A DNA stretch of 64,000 nucleotides from Aminomonas paucivorans DSM 12260 (GTDB taxonomy: Bacteria > Synergistota > Synergistia > Synergistales > Synergistaceae), in contig NZ_CM001022.1 of NCBI RefSeq assembly GCF_000165795.1, positions 2,017,812 through 2,081,811 on the forward strand, given 5' to 3'. The translations under genes were made by a program, and so were the position numbers. Positions within the stretch are counted from its first letter, which is position 1. Each line of letters begins with the position of its first letter. The notes below the pieces were generated by a model that worked only from the letters and a program-made list of their open reading frames with translations, was not told where the DNA came from and did not search any database. This document shows, in pieces, positions 33,577 through 42,490 of the stretch.

Positions 33577-34629
33577 TCAGCGCACGCGCTTCAGTCGTTC
33601 GTTCGGCAACGGACCGGGCAACCGGCCGCGCTTGGCCACCGGCTTCCCGTCCACTTCCTTCAGATCCATGGTCATGTCCCGGGGCGTGGCGTGGGTGATG
33701 TAGCTCCCCACCCCGAAGCCAGCAGCCCCCGCTTCCGCCAGGAGGCGAATCCGATCGGGACTCAAGCCTCCGGACACCAGGACCGCCACATGACCGTACC
33801 CCGCCAGGTTGAGGCGGTAGCGAACCTCCCGCACCAGGTCGGGGGTCACCCCTCCCCGTTCGCCGGGGGTGTCCAGCCGGACCGCCGAGAGGCGATCCCC
33901 CAGGGCTTCCGCCACGCGAAGGGCCTCCTCCGCCTCGTCCTTGAAGGTGTCCACCAGGACGGTGCGGGGCTCCCCTTCCGGGAGCAGACCGTCGTAGACC
34001 CGGGCCAACTCCACCGTGTCCCCCGCCAGAAGGATGGCGGCATGGGGGATGGTGCCCTTGGGGTCTTTCCCCAGGAGCTTGGCTCCCAGGATGCAGCTGG
34101 CGTCCACGCAGCCTCCCACCACCGCAGCCCGCTCCATCACCGGGGCCACGGCGGGGTGCACGTGTCGGGAACCGAAACAGATCACCGGAAGGCCCTCGGC
34201 TGCCTCGACGCAGCGCCGCGCCGCGGTAGCCCAGCCGGTGGAACTGGCCAACATGCCCAGCAGGACCGTCTCGTAGAGACCGAAGGCCTCGTAGGTCCCC
34301 CGGATCCGCACCAGGACCTCCTTGGAGGCGAAGGACTCCCCTTCCGGGAGGGCCTCCACGGCCAGATCCGTCCCTTTGCGGTCCAGGAGGCTCAGGACCT
34401 CCCCCAATCCCGCGAAGACCCCCTCCTGGCGGGCGAAGATCTCCGCCGTGACGGGCACGTCGAGACGCCCCGCGGCGCGCAGGACGTCCCGGGTCTTGAG
34501 GAAGTAGATGTCCGTGGTCCACCCCCCGAGGATTTCCTCGTGGGTGGCGGAATAGAGGCGCCCCGGATCGACCTTCAGGGCGCGGAGGTCCTCCAGACGG
34601 TCCAGACGGGGAGGGGATTGCAGATCCAA
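33577..34629 (-). CDS. pncB: Nicotinate phosphoribosyltransferase
   Basis: 350 residues; the TTG at 34629 is the only usable start, since a stop codon lies five codons upstream. Seen: the phosphoribosyl-binding FGSRHVHPA motif with the catalytic-type His, LVDTFKDEAEEALRVAE, RLDTPGERGG and LVSGGLSPDRIR, GFGVGSYITHA near the end. It makes nicotinate mononucleotide from nicotinate and PRPP for NAD salvage. It is the last gene of the PHP-to-pncB operon, 12 bp after secG. Confidence 0.9.
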   Translation of the reverse strand: MDLQSPPRLDRLEDLRALKVDPGRLYSATHEEILGGWTTDIYFLKTRDVLRAAGRLDVPVTAEIFARQEGVFAGLGEVLSLLDRKGTDLAVEALPEGESFASKEVLVRIRGTYEAFGLYETVLLGMLASSTGWATAARRCVEAAEGLPVICFGSRHVHPAVAPVMERAAVVGGCVDASCILGAKLLGKDPKGTIPHAAILLAGDTVELARVYDGLLPEGEPRTVLVDTFKDEAEEALRVAEALGDRLSAVRLDTPGERGGVTPDLVREVRYRLNLAGYGHVAVLVSGGLSPDRIRLLAEAGAAGFGVGSYITHATPRDMTMDLKEVDGKPVAKRGRLPGPLPNERLKRVR

Positions 34630-34641
34630 GGCTCCGTGCCC

Positions 34642-34872
34642 CTAGGAGGGAAGGACCACCAGGACCAGGGAGAACAGCATGAACAGGGCCGTGAGGACCA
34701 CCGTGGCCTTGTTCAGCCCGTTCATGCGCTGCCAGGAGCCGCCGCCGGCGTCCGCCTGGGTGCCGCCGCCGAACATGCCCGAAAAGCCGCCGGTCTTGCG
34801 GTGTTGCAGAAGGATCACTCCCATCAGTCCCACGCTCAGCAGGATCTGAAGAATGCTCAAGAAGGCTTTCAC
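34642..34872 (-). CDS. secG: Preprotein translocase subunit SecG
   Basis: 76 residues. GTG at 34872 is eight bases after GGGGG and gives KAFLSILQILLSVGLMGVILLQ as first membrane helix; an in-frame GTG at 34881 is also possible. A Gly-rich cytoplasmic loop (SGMFGGGTQADAGGG) and a second membrane helix (ATVVLTALFMLFSLVLVVL) complete the SecG pattern. Accessory part of the SecYEG channel. Confidence 0.93.
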   Translation of the reverse strand: MKAFLSILQILLSVGLMGVILLQHRKTGGFSGMFGGGTQADAGGGSWQRMNGLNKATVVLTALFMLFSLVLVVLPS

Positions 34873-34956
34873 TGGACGCACCCCCTGGATGATCGCCTTG
34901 CGGCGTGGTCGAACAAGGGAAGACCGCCCCTTCCGAGCCCACAGGCCGAAGGGACG

Positions 34957-35547
34957 TCAACCAAGCAATGATTCTACCACAGAGGGGAGAGCCTGGACCA
35001 TCCTTTTGGCCGCAGCCCCCCGATGAGAGAACCGTTCCTTTTCCTCCGGGCTCATTTCCCCGAAGGTCCGTTCCTCTCCCCGGGGGCAGAAGACCGGATC
35101 GTAGCCGAATCCCCCGTCCCCTCGGGGTTCCCGGGCGATGGTCCCCTCGCAGGTTCCCGTGAAGACCCAGCTTCGGCGGCGGTCCGGCGCCAGGAGCACC
35201 GCCGTGCAGACAAACCGGGCCTCCCGGCGGCGGCACGATCCCAGGGCATCCAGGAGCCAGCGGATCCGTTCTCCGTCGTCCCGGCCCATGCGCGCCGAGA
35301 AGACTCCGGGACGTCCTTCCAGGGCGTCCACCTCCAGCCCCGAGTCCTCCGCCAGGACGGGCAGGTCGGTGACGTGCCCCCAGGCCTCCGCCTTGATGCG
35401 GGCGTTGGCCTCGAAGGAGTCCCCGTCCTCCTCCACCGGGGGAAGATCCGCTCCCAGCGCCAGCCGCAACGGGGCCCCCCTCAGGAGGCGGCTCCACTCC
35501 CGCAGCTTGCCCGAGTTGGTGCTGGCCAGCAGGACCAGAGGCGTCAT
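34957..35547 (-). CDS. rdgB: Non-canonical purine NTP pyrophosphatase (RdgB/HAM1)
   Basis: 196 residues; ATGA overlap with the rph stop. ASTNSGKLRE near the start, DSFEANARIKAE, LAEDSGLEVDAL with metal-binding acids, and GDGGFGYDPVF and SHRGAA at the end are the family motifs. It hydrolyses ITP, dITP and XTP to keep damaged purines out of nucleic acids. Pairing with rph is common in bacteria. Confidence 0.95.
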   Translation of the reverse strand: MTPLVLLASTNSGKLREWSRLLRGAPLRLALGADLPPVEEDGDSFEANARIKAEAWGHVTDLPVLAEDSGLEVDALEGRPGVFSARMGRDDGERIRWLLDALGSCRRREARFVCTAVLLAPDRRRSWVFTGTCEGTIAREPRGDGGFGYDPVFCPRGEERTFGEMSPEEKERFSHRGAAAKRMVQALPSVVESLLG

Positions 35548-36290
35548 CCCCCCAGGATTCCTTCCTCCGGGGACAGGTCCAGGGTGGATCGCTGGAGCCG
35601 ATGGAGCGCGGCGATCCCCTGGCGCGCCAGGTCCAGGAGGGCATCGAAGGAGGCCCGGGAGAAGAGGGCGTCCTCCCCCGTCCCCTGGATCTCCACGAAA
35701 CGGCCGTCCTCGGCCATCACCACGTTGCAGTCCACCTCCGCCCCCGAATCCTCCTCGTAGCAGAGGTCCAGGAGGGGGCATCCCCCCAAAAGGCCCACGC
35801 TCACCGCCGCCACCTGGTGGCGCAGGGGAAGGGACGGCAGGCCGTTCCGGTCTCGGATCCAGCGCAGGGCGTCCACCAGGGCCACGAAGGCCCCGGTGAT
35901 GGAGGCGGTGCGGGTGCCCCCGTCCGCCTGGATCACGTCGCAGTCGATCCACACGGTACGCTCCCCCAGGGCTTCCAGGTCCACGGCGGCCCGCAGGGAG
36001 CGCCCGATGAGGCGCTGGATCTCCTGGCCCCGGGCATTGGGGCGTCCCCGGGTGCTGTCCCGGGGGGTCCTCTGGTGGGTGGCTCGGGGAAGCATGGCGT
36101 ACTCTGCGCTGACCCACCCCTTGCCGCTGCCCCGCAGGAAGGGGGGGACCTTGTCCTCCACCGTGGCGGTGCAGAGGACCTGGGTGTGGCCGAAGGCGAT
36201 CCGAGCGGACCCCTCGGCGTAGCGGTTGCAGCCCCGCTCAAGCTCCAGAGGGCGCAGGGCGTCGAAGGACCTGCCGTCGATGCGGTTCAC
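35544..36290 (-). CDS. rph: Ribonuclease PH
   Basis: 248 residues, GTG start after GGGGGAAG. RLELERGCNRYAEGSARI-type opening, YAMLPRATHQRTPRDSTRGRPNARGQEIQRLIGRSLRA in parts, the phosphate-site and catalytic Asp region DCDVIQADGGTRTASITGA. It trims tRNA 3' ends with phosphate. Upstream gerM-like gene ends 10 bp before it. Confidence 0.97.
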   Translation of the reverse strand: MNRIDGRSFDALRPLELERGCNRYAEGSARIAFGHTQVLCTATVEDKVPPFLRGSGKGWVSAEYAMLPRATHQRTPRDSTRGRPNARGQEIQRLIGRSLRAAVDLEALGERTVWIDCDVIQADGGTRTASITGAFVALVDALRWIRDRNGLPSLPLRHQVAAVSVGLLGGCPLLDLCYEEDSGAEVDCNVVMAEDGRFVEIQGTGEDALFSRASFDALLDLARQGIAALHRLQRSTLDLSPEEGILGG

Positions 36291-36300
36291 GGCTTCCCCC

Positions 36301-36987
36301 CTAGGACTTCAGGACCCAAGGCTTGCTCAGGTCCAGGGGCTTCCTGTCCGGAGCCTCCCGGCCCTCCACGTAGACCTTCACCTTCCGCAGGGGAGCGAAG
36401 TTGTCCCCCACGGTCTTCACCAGCCCGGTCATGACCAGCCCCGCCCTCTTGGGATCCAGGGCCTTGAGCCCCCCGGCGAAGGAGGACCCCAGGTCCAGGT
36501 ACAGCCACTCGCCGCTGCGGAACAGATGGCGGATCGGCACCTGGTCCGCCATCCACCCGGAACTCTTCAGCTCCGTCATGTAGGCGTCCAGGACCTTCTT
36601 CAGGTCCTCCTCCACCAGCCCGCCCCCCAGAACCTGGATGCTCCGGTTCTCGAAGGCCTCTCCCGCCGGGACGGACAGGGTGAAGGTCACCTGTCCCTGT
36701 TCGGGACGGTCCTGATCCTGGGAGACCAGCTCCTGGGCCTCCCGGCTGTTGGCCACGGTCTGGTCCGCCCGGGTTCCCTTGGCATCCAGCCACTGGAACA
36801 CCAGGGACGTGGCCCCGTAGCCCACGGCGAAGAAGATGGCCACCAGGGCCCCCCAGGCCAGAAGGCGAAGGGGCCAGGGGGCCTTGCGCGGGGGTTCCTG
36901 GTCCTCCTCCTCCCGGCGCGTCGCCCCGAAGTCCCTCCGGGGACGCTCCGTGGCTCGGTAATTCCGGTCTTCCTCTTGATCCCGCAT
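36301..36987 (-). CDS. GerMN-domain membrane-anchored protein
   Basis: 228 residues. A charged, proline-rich cytoplasmic N-terminus (about 1-40) is followed by one membrane segment (LRLLAWGALVAIFFAVGYGA) and an exported GerMN domain at about 95-225 (VTFTLSVPAG, RHLFRSGEWLYLDLGSSFAGGL, NFAPLRKVKVYVEGREA in parts). GerMN proteins bind the cell wall and were first found in spore germination, but this domain is common in non-spore-formers next to amidases, as here. Probably helps cell-wall turnover (inference). Confidence 0.87.
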   Translation of the reverse strand: MRDQEEDRNYRATERPRRDFGATRREEEDQEPPRKAPWPLRLLAWGALVAIFFAVGYGATSLVFQWLDAKGTRADQTVANSREAQELVSQDQDRPEQGQVTFTLSVPAGEAFENRSIQVLGGGLVEEDLKKVLDAYMTELKSSGWMADQVPIRHLFRSGEWLYLDLGSSFAGGLKALDPKRAGLVMTGLVKTVGDNFAPLRKVKVYVEGREAPDRKPLDLSKPWVLKS

Positions 36988-37052
36988 GGTCCGTACCTCC
37001 TCGACGATCTCCGTATCCTTCGGCTCCCGGGTTCAGGAGCCGTCCGGTTCCC

Positions 37053-38666
37053 TCATCGCTTCAGGTAGTTCACGATCCCCCGGGCCAGGGAGGAGGCGAT
37101 GCGCTCCTGGTAGCCCGGCTGGTTCAGCAACGCCGCCTCGTCCCTTTCCGTGAGGAAGCCCATCTCCACCAGGAGGGCGGGCATGGCGGCCCCGCGAAGC
37201 ACGAAGAAGGGGGCCTGGGCCACCCGCTTCATGGGGAGCCCCCCCTGCTTCCCCGCCGCGAAGAGGACCTCCGCCACGGAGGTGCTCTCGCTGATCTTCT
37301 CGTTCTGCTGCATGTCCCCCAGAATCTGGAGGAGGAGCTTGGTCCGCCTGTCCGAGGCGGCCTGGCCCTCCTTGCCCCCCTCCCCCAGCTCCTTGTTCTC
37401 GAAGAGGGCCAGACGCATGGCGTCCTTGTCGGAGGGCAGAGCCATGAGGTAGAGTTCCACTCCCTTGGAGTGGCGTCCCGCGGGAAGGGCGTTGCAGTGA
37501 AGGCTGACGAAGAGATCGGCGTTCCAGTTGTTGGCCAGCTGGGTTCGCTCTCCCAGTTTCAGGTAGCGATCGTCCCCCCGGGTCAACCGGGCGTCCACGC
37601 CGTACTGCTCCAGGATGCTCCGAAGGAGGAGTCCCACCTTCAGGTTCACGTCCTTCTCCCGGAGGCCGTTGGCCATGGCTCCGGGGTCCTTGCCCCCGTG
37701 TCCCGGGTCCAGGGCCACCACGGGGCGTTTGCCCTTGAAGACCCGTTCCATCCGTTCCGTCCCTCCAGTAGGTTCCGGGGCCGCCGTGGGAGCGGAGGGC
37801 CGTTCCCCTTCCGAGGCCGCCGTGGGGACGGGGGACAGGGCCGCGCCTCCCCCTCCGGTTCCCCGAAAGTCCAGCACGAGCCGGGGGGGCTTCTGGAGGG
37901 TGACGGCCCGCACCCCCGAGGTCCGGTGCGGGAACGCCAGCACCGTCCGATCCCCGTAGACCGTGGCCTGCACCTTCACCCGATCCTCCTGGGGGGAAGT
38001 CAGCAAGACCCCTCCGGGAACCGCACCGGGGAGGATCACCTCCACCCGTCCCGGGAGGTTGCGCACCTCCACTCCCTCCGAGGTCTCCAGATCCAGCACG
38101 GCACGCAGGGCGTCCCCCTGGTCGCCCCAGCGGAGCCCCTTGAGGACGTTCTTCGTTCCTCGGGAGGCGGAAGCGGGGGAGGGCGAAGTCGCCCCCCGAG
38201 AGGGGGGGGGAGAAACCGCCCGTTCCGGAGCGGGGGAGGGAAGCTCACCCACTCCCTTCCACTGGAGATCTCCCGGGCGTCCCGCGGAGACCAGGAACTG
38301 GTTGAACAGCCGGAGGGCCGCCGCGGCGTCCACCCACCAGCGATCCCCTTCCTGGACGGGGGGGGAGGGCAGGGGGACCAGGGCGCCGTTGAGGCGCGCC
38401 ACGGGAGAGTCCACCCAGAACTCCAGCTTCTTTCCCTCGAAGGCCACCACCAGGGCGTCGTTTCGCCCCCGGGGGGCCAGCCCCAGGGAGGAAACCATCA
38501 CGTCCGCCGCCGCCAGGGTCTGCCCGGCCTCCCGGCGCACCGGAACCTCCCCCTTGCGGACCGACCCGCTCCAGAGAATCCAGGTGTCCTGTCCCGCCGC
38601 CACCCCCGCCGCCCATAGACAAAGCAGGGCGGCCAGGAGAAGCCTAACTGCCCGCGACGGCCACAT
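37053..38666 (-). CDS. N-acetylmuramoyl-L-alanine amidase with AMIN domain
   Basis: 537 residues. A signal peptide (VRLLLAALLCLWAAGVAAG) comes first, then a copper-amine-oxidase-like N-terminal region with the charged LNGALVPLPSPP loop, a Ser/Pro linker, an AMIN domain at about 165-265 (LRAVLDLETSEGVEVRNLPGR) and a Pro/Ala linker. The amidase-3 domain (about 315-537) has VALDPGHGGKDPGA, RLTRGDDRYL, FVSLHCNALP and VEMGFLTERDEA, so zinc ligands and the catalytic Glu are in place. It splits septal peptidoglycan. It overlaps the previous gene by 23 bp. Confidence 0.94.
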   Translation of the reverse strand: MWPSRAVRLLLAALLCLWAAGVAAGQDTWILWSGSVRKGEVPVRREAGQTLAAADVMVSSLGLAPRGRNDALVVAFEGKKLEFWVDSPVARLNGALVPLPSPPVQEGDRWWVDAAAALRLFNQFLVSAGRPGDLQWKGVGELPSPAPERAVSPPPSRGATSPSPASASRGTKNVLKGLRWGDQGDALRAVLDLETSEGVEVRNLPGRVEVILPGAVPGGVLLTSPQEDRVKVQATVYGDRTVLAFPHRTSGVRAVTLQKPPRLVLDFRGTGGGGAALSPVPTAASEGERPSAPTAAPEPTGGTERMERVFKGKRPVVALDPGHGGKDPGAMANGLREKDVNLKVGLLLRSILEQYGVDARLTRGDDRYLKLGERTQLANNWNADLFVSLHCNALPAGRHSKGVELYLMALPSDKDAMRLALFENKELGEGGKEGQAASDRRTKLLLQILGDMQQNEKISESTSVAEVLFAAGKQGGLPMKRVAQAPFFVLRGAAMPALLVEMGFLTERDEAALLNQPGYQERIASSLARGIVNYLKR

Positions 38667-40005
38667 GGTCCACCACCACCGTGCAGGCCCCCACGGAGCC
38701 GAAGAAGGTCAGGTCGTTGCCCACCGCCACGATGCGCTGCAGGAAATCCACCAGGTTTCCCGCCATGGTGACGCCCCCCACGGGTCCTCGGGGCTCCCCT
38801 CCCCCGATGGCCCACCCCTTGACCCCCAGGGAGAACTCCCCGCTCACCGGGTCCAGGGTGTGCAGGCCCAGCAGCTCCGTCACGTAGACCCCCCGGCTTA
38901 CCCCGCGAAGCAGGGTCTTCGGCGAATCGGTTCCCGGCAGGAGCACCAGGTTCGTGGTGCCCACGTCGGGGAGGGAGGAGAGGCTGCGGCAGGCGTTTCC
39001 CGTGGAGGAAACCCCGTCCCGCCGGGCGTACTCCAGGTTGTAGAGGAAGCCCCGGGCCACGCCCCCCTCCACCAGGACGGTGCGCCCCGTGGGAACCCCT
39101 TCTCCATCCAGCAGGGACGAACCGATGCCCCAGGGGATGCGTCCCTGGTCCTCCAGGAAGACCGCGGGAGACGCCACGGGATGGCCGAGCTGCCCCTTCA
39201 TGAGGGATCGGTTCTTGTGGACGTTGGAGACGCAGAAAAGGTCCCCCACCTCGTCCACCAGGGAGGCCGCCACCTCCGGGTCCAGGATCAGGGTGTAGGT
39301 CCCCGTGGGGACCGGCTCGCCTCCCAGAACGCACCGGGTGCGGTCCACCGCCTTTCGGGCGATGGAAACCTCCTGGAGGTCCGCCAGCCTCCGGGACTGT
39401 TCCCCGAAGCCCCCCATCTCCACCTGATCCCCCTCCTGCAGCACCACCGCCGCCGAGCACCCGGCGAAGGTCCCCCGCTCCCAGGAGGCGTGCCCCGCCG
39501 TGGAGGCGTAGAAGGACTCCCCCCATCCGTCGTGCCAGGAGGCCCCCCGAACCGAAACCACCCGGGGATCCGCCTCCCGAGCCGCTTCGGTCATGCGAAG
39601 GCACCTTTGTGTCCGCTCCTGAGGGGTCAGCCCCCCCATCGACGGGTCCTCCAGGGGAAGGGGTTCCCCTCCTGGAGCCTCCGGGCGTCCCAGGGCGATG
39701 CCCTCCCGGGGCTCTCCCCGGCGACAGTTGTTCCAGCTCCACTGGACCAGATCCAGCAGGGTCCGTCGGTCCAGGGCGTTGGCGTAGGCCACCCCCTGTC
39801 GTCCCTGCCCGTCCAGGGTCCGCAGGCCGATCCCCTGAGACACGCCGGAGGACTGGTCCTCCGGTTCTCCGTCCCGAAGCTCCAGGCTGTGGGACTCTCC
39901 CGTGGAGTAGATCAGGTCCGCCTCCGCGACCCCCGTGGACCGTGCCGCGTCCAAAAGCCACTCCCCCAGGGATTCCACCTCCCCCCGGGACGGGAAAAAG
40001 CTCAT
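38644..40005 (-). CDS. TldD/PmbA-family metallopeptidase-like protein
   Basis: 453 residues from the ATG at 40005, overlapping the stop of the aldolase gene (ATGA). Conserved parts: ALDRRTLLDLVQWS, SRRLADLQEV, TLILDPEVAASLVDEVG, and the C-terminal GFLYNLEYARRDG with GNACRS and LGVKGWAIGGGE. PmbA forms a dimer with TldD that degrades unfolded peptides and helps mature modified peptides and CcdA-like toxins. This is the PmbA-like half (no HExxxH visible), so the zinc-binding TldD partner would be elsewhere. Its neighbours are unrelated. Confidence 0.85.
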   Translation of the reverse strand: MSFFPSRGEVESLGEWLLDAARSTGVAEADLIYSTGESHSLELRDGEPEDQSSGVSQGIGLRTLDGQGRQGVAYANALDRRTLLDLVQWSWNNCRRGEPREGIALGRPEAPGGEPLPLEDPSMGGLTPQERTQRCLRMTEAAREADPRVVSVRGASWHDGWGESFYASTAGHASWERGTFAGCSAAVVLQEGDQVEMGGFGEQSRRLADLQEVSIARKAVDRTRCVLGGEPVPTGTYTLILDPEVAASLVDEVGDLFCVSNVHKNRSLMKGQLGHPVASPAVFLEDQGRIPWGIGSSLLDGEGVPTGRTVLVEGGVARGFLYNLEYARRDGVSSTGNACRSLSSLPDVGTTNLVLLPGTDSPKTLLRGVSRGVYVTELLGLHTLDPVSGEFSLGVKGWAIGGGEPRGPVGGVTMAGNLVDFLQRIVAVGNDLTFFGSVGACTVVVDHVAVAGS

Positions 40006-41030
40006 GGGCAAGCCACCGTTTCCAGAACGATCCGGGCCGCGGCCTCCACATCCTGCCGGGACACGTCCAGGTGGGTCACCATCCGGATGCGCTCGGGCCC
40101 CGCGACCCCCAGCTGCAGCCCCCGCTCCTCGCAACGCTTCTGGAACGCCCCCTCGGACACCCCCGTGCCGGAGAGACGGAAGTACACCATGTTGGTGCGC
40201 ACCCCACAGGGTTCCACAGCCAGTCCTCCTTCGGAGAGGAGTCGCGCCAGCAGGGCCGCGTTCTCGTGGTCCTCCGCCAGCCGGCTTCGCATGTCCCGCA
40301 GGGCCATCAGGCCAGCGGAGGCCACCACCCCCGCCTGCCGAAGCCCTCCCCCGATGCACTTCCGCCAGTGTCGGGCCTCCTCCACGAACCCCCGGGGACC
40401 GCACAGCACCGATCCCATGGGGGCGCCCAATCCCTTGGACAGGCAAAGCTGCACCGAATCCACGAAACGGACGTACTCCCGGGCCTCCACCCCGAAGGCG
40501 GCGCAGGCGTTGAACAGACGAGCCCCGTCCAGATGCACCTTCAGCCCCAGACAATGCCCTTCCTCCGCCACCGCCCCCAGGGCCTTAGGGGAAACGGCCA
40601 CCCCTCCCGCCCGATTGTGGGTGTTCTCCAGACAGAGCAGGGAGGTGGGGGCAAAGTGCACGTTGTCCCGTCCCCGAACCGCCCCCGCCAGGGAGGCCAC
40701 CTCGGGCAGACCGCTTTCATCGTCCAGCGCGTAGGGCAACAGCCCCGCCAGGGCGGAGAGCCCCCCCACCTCGTAATGGTAGATGTGGGACTGGGCCCCC
40801 AGGAGGACGCTTTCCCCCCGGCGACCGTGCACCAGGAGGGCCAGAAGGTTCCCCATGGTCCCGGAGCAGGCGAACAGGGCCGCCTCCGTCCCCGTCAGAT
40901 CTGCGGCGTACCGCTCCAGCTCCGCCACGGACGGGTCGTCCCGGTAGACGTCATCCCCCACCGGGGCCGCCGCCATGACGGCGCGCATGCTCTCCGTGGG
41001 GCGGGTTACCGTATCGCTTCGGAAATCCAT
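40002..41030 (-). CDS. ltaE: Low-specificity L-threonine aldolase
   Basis: 342 residues. DFRSDTVTRPTESM opens the protein, as in all threonine aldolases. PLP binding: CSGTMGN, SHIYHYEVGG, LENTHNRAGG, HLDGARLFNA and the Schiff-base Lys199 in CLSKGLGAP; RTNMVYF is a late conserved strand. It splits L-threonine or L-allo-threonine to glycine and acetaldehyde, useful in amino-acid fermentation. It follows the PHP gene by 25 bp. Confidence 0.93.
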   Translation of the reverse strand: MDFRSDTVTRPTESMRAVMAAAPVGDDVYRDDPSVAELERYAADLTGTEAALFACSGTMGNLLALLVHGRRGESVLLGAQSHIYHYEVGGLSALAGLLPYALDDESGLPEVASLAGAVRGRDNVHFAPTSLLCLENTHNRAGGVAVSPKALGAVAEEGHCLGLKVHLDGARLFNACAAFGVEAREYVRFVDSVQLCLSKGLGAPMGSVLCGPRGFVEEARHWRKCIGGGLRQAGVVASAGLMALRDMRSRLAEDHENAALLARLLSEGGLAVEPCGVRTNMVYFRLSGTGVSEGAFQKRCEERGLQLGVAGPERIRMVTHLDVSRQDVEAAARIVLETVACP

Positions 41031-41055
41031 CCGTCTCTCCCCTTCCTCTTTTCTT

Positions 41056-41886
41056 CTATCCCAGACGAATCCCCAGGCGCGCCCAGGGAAGCAAGTCTTC
41101 GCTCACCGGCACGCCCAGGTCCACGCCCGGTCGGTTCTCCCCGTGGAAGTCCGATCCCGCGGTGGGGTACAGACCGAAGCGGGAGGCCCGCTCCAGGTAC
41201 CGGAAAATGGTCTCGGAGGAGTGGTGGGAGGAGAGGCACTCCAACCCCCACAGTCCCTCGTCCGTCAGCTTTCTCAAAAGGTCGTCCAGCGCATCGTCGT
41301 CCAGGTTGGTCTGGCCGGGATGGGCCAGCACCGGGAAACCGCCGCTCTCCCGGATGAGGCGCAGACAGTGGGCAGGGGAAAGACGCCTTCGCGGAACGTA
41401 GGCGACCCCGTCTCGCCCCAGGTAACGGGCAAAGGCGGCGAGCAGGTTCGGGACATAGCCCTTGCGAACCAGCACCCGGGCCATGTGGGGCCGGGCCACC
41501 ACCTCCCCCCCCGCTTCCCGCTCCACCTCCTCCAGGTCCACCGCGCACCCCGCCTCCCGAAGACGGCGGCAGATGGTCTCGTTCCGTTCGTCCCGGTAGA
41601 CCCGGATCTCCTGGAGGGCCGTCTGGAGGGGTACATCATGGGGGTTGATGCGGTAACCCAGGATGTGGAGGGTGTAGGGCGCCTCCGCGGAGAGCTCCAC
41701 CCCCGTCAGGCTCTGAACCTCCGCCCGGGCGCAGGCGCGGCGGAACTCCTCCTGCCCCGAGGTGGTGTCGTGGTCCGTGAGGGCCACGACGGAGACCCGC
41801 CTTCGCCGGGCCAGTTCGGCCAGGGAGGCGGGGGAGAGGGTGCCGTCGGAACAGCGGCTGTGGATGTGCAGGTCGATGAGGATCAT
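41056..41886 (-). CDS. PHP-domain metal-dependent phosphoesterase
   Basis: 276 residues. Metal motifs: DLHIHSRCSDG near the start, LTDHDT, GVELSAE, VLAHPGQT and GSDFHGENR, in the order typical of the stand-alone PHP phosphatases (3',5'-bisphosphate nucleotidase or oligoribonuclease-like). The ATG at 41886 lies directly seven bases after a TATAAT, and no ribosome site exists, so the message is probably leaderless. It heads a nine-gene operon reaching pncB. Confidence 0.92.
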   Translation of the reverse strand: MILIDLHIHSRCSDGTLSPASLAELARRRRVSVVALTDHDTTSGQEEFRRACARAEVQSLTGVELSAEAPYTLHILGYRINPHDVPLQTALQEIRVYRDERNETICRRLREAGCAVDLEEVEREAGGEVVARPHMARVLVRKGYVPNLLAAFARYLGRDGVAYVPRRRLSPAHCLRLIRESGGFPVLAHPGQTNLDDDALDDLLRKLTDEGLWGLECLSSHHSSETIFRYLERASRFGLYPTAGSDFHGENRPGVDLGVPVSEDLLPWARLGIRLG

Positions 41887-41893
41887 GACCCTG

Positions 41894-41921
41894 ATTATAG
41901 GAGCGCGGCGGGAACGCGCAA
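41894..41921 (-). promoter_or_regulatory. Promoter producing a leaderless PHP mRNA
   Basis: TTGCGC (41916-41921), a 16-bp spacer and perfect TATAAT (41894-41899) on the minus strand. Seven bases separate it from the ATG at 41886, so transcription should start at or beside the A of ATG. Confidence 0.72.
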
Positions 41922-41926
41922 GGAAA

Positions 41927-41948
41927 GGGGCCTCCTGCAGGAGGCCCC
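41927..41948 (-). terminator. Terminator of the GGDEF-cheW operon
   Basis: GGGGCCTCC and GGAGGCCCC with loop TGCA, followed by TTTCCTT on the minus strand; the U tract is short. Confidence 0.75.
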
Positions 41949-41977
41949 GGGGGAGCGCTTCCAGGGACAGAGAGGGG

Positions 41978-42490
41978 TCAGATCTCCTCCTCCACCAGTT
42001 CGGTGATGCCGAAAAGACCCGCCAGGTCCAGGAGGACGATGAGCCGGCCGTCCTCCAGCTTCGCCACCCCGAGGACGTAGTCCTTGCCGATGCCCACGTC
42101 GTTGCTCATGCCCGACTCCACCTGGGCCTCGTGGATGGTGCGGACCTCCCGGACCGCGTCCACCAGGACCCCGAAGAGGATCTCCTCGAACTCCGCCACC
42201 ACGATGCGGGACTCGTTGGTCTTCTCCGAGGCTTGATTGCCCATCTTCACCGCCATGTCCAACACGGGGATCACCGTGCCCCGAAGGTTGATGACCCCCC
42301 GCACGTAGTTGGGGGCGTTGGGCACCCGGGTGATGGAGGGGGGCACATGGACGATCTCCCGCACCATGTTGACATCCAGGCCGCAGTACTCCCCCACCAG
42401 ATCGAAGACCAGCAGGATCCGCTCCGCCCCGGTCGCCTCCTTGTCATGGTCGGGCTTCTGCAGGTTAAGGGTTTCGAGGTTCGTCGCCAC
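41978..42490 (-). CDS. cheW: CheW-family chemotaxis coupling protein
   Basis: 170 residues from the GTG at 42490 with GGGAGGGATGG upstream. LVFDLVGEYCGLDVNMVREIV, PNAPNYVRGVINLRGTVIPVLDMA and VLVDAVREVRTI are the CheW SH3-like core; a short terminal tail is acidic. It links chemoreceptors to the CheA kinase. Its start lies inside the end of the upstream cyclase gene (26 bp), so the two are translationally coupled; no cheA or receptor is in the window. Confidence 0.93.
   Translation of the reverse strand: MATNLETLNLQKPDHDKEATGAERILLVFDLVGEYCGLDVNMVREIVHVPPSITRVPNAPNYVRGVINLRGTVIPVLDMAVKMGNQASEKTNESRIVVAEFEEILFGVLVDAVREVRTIHEAQVESGMSNDVGIGKDYVLGVAKLEDGRLIVLLDLAGLFGITELVEEEI

Noticed and set aside
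34882-34956. Separate promoter for secG-pncB
   Set aside because: A TAGAAT lies near 34970 on the minus strand but no matching -35 box was found; the genes are best read as part of the long operon.
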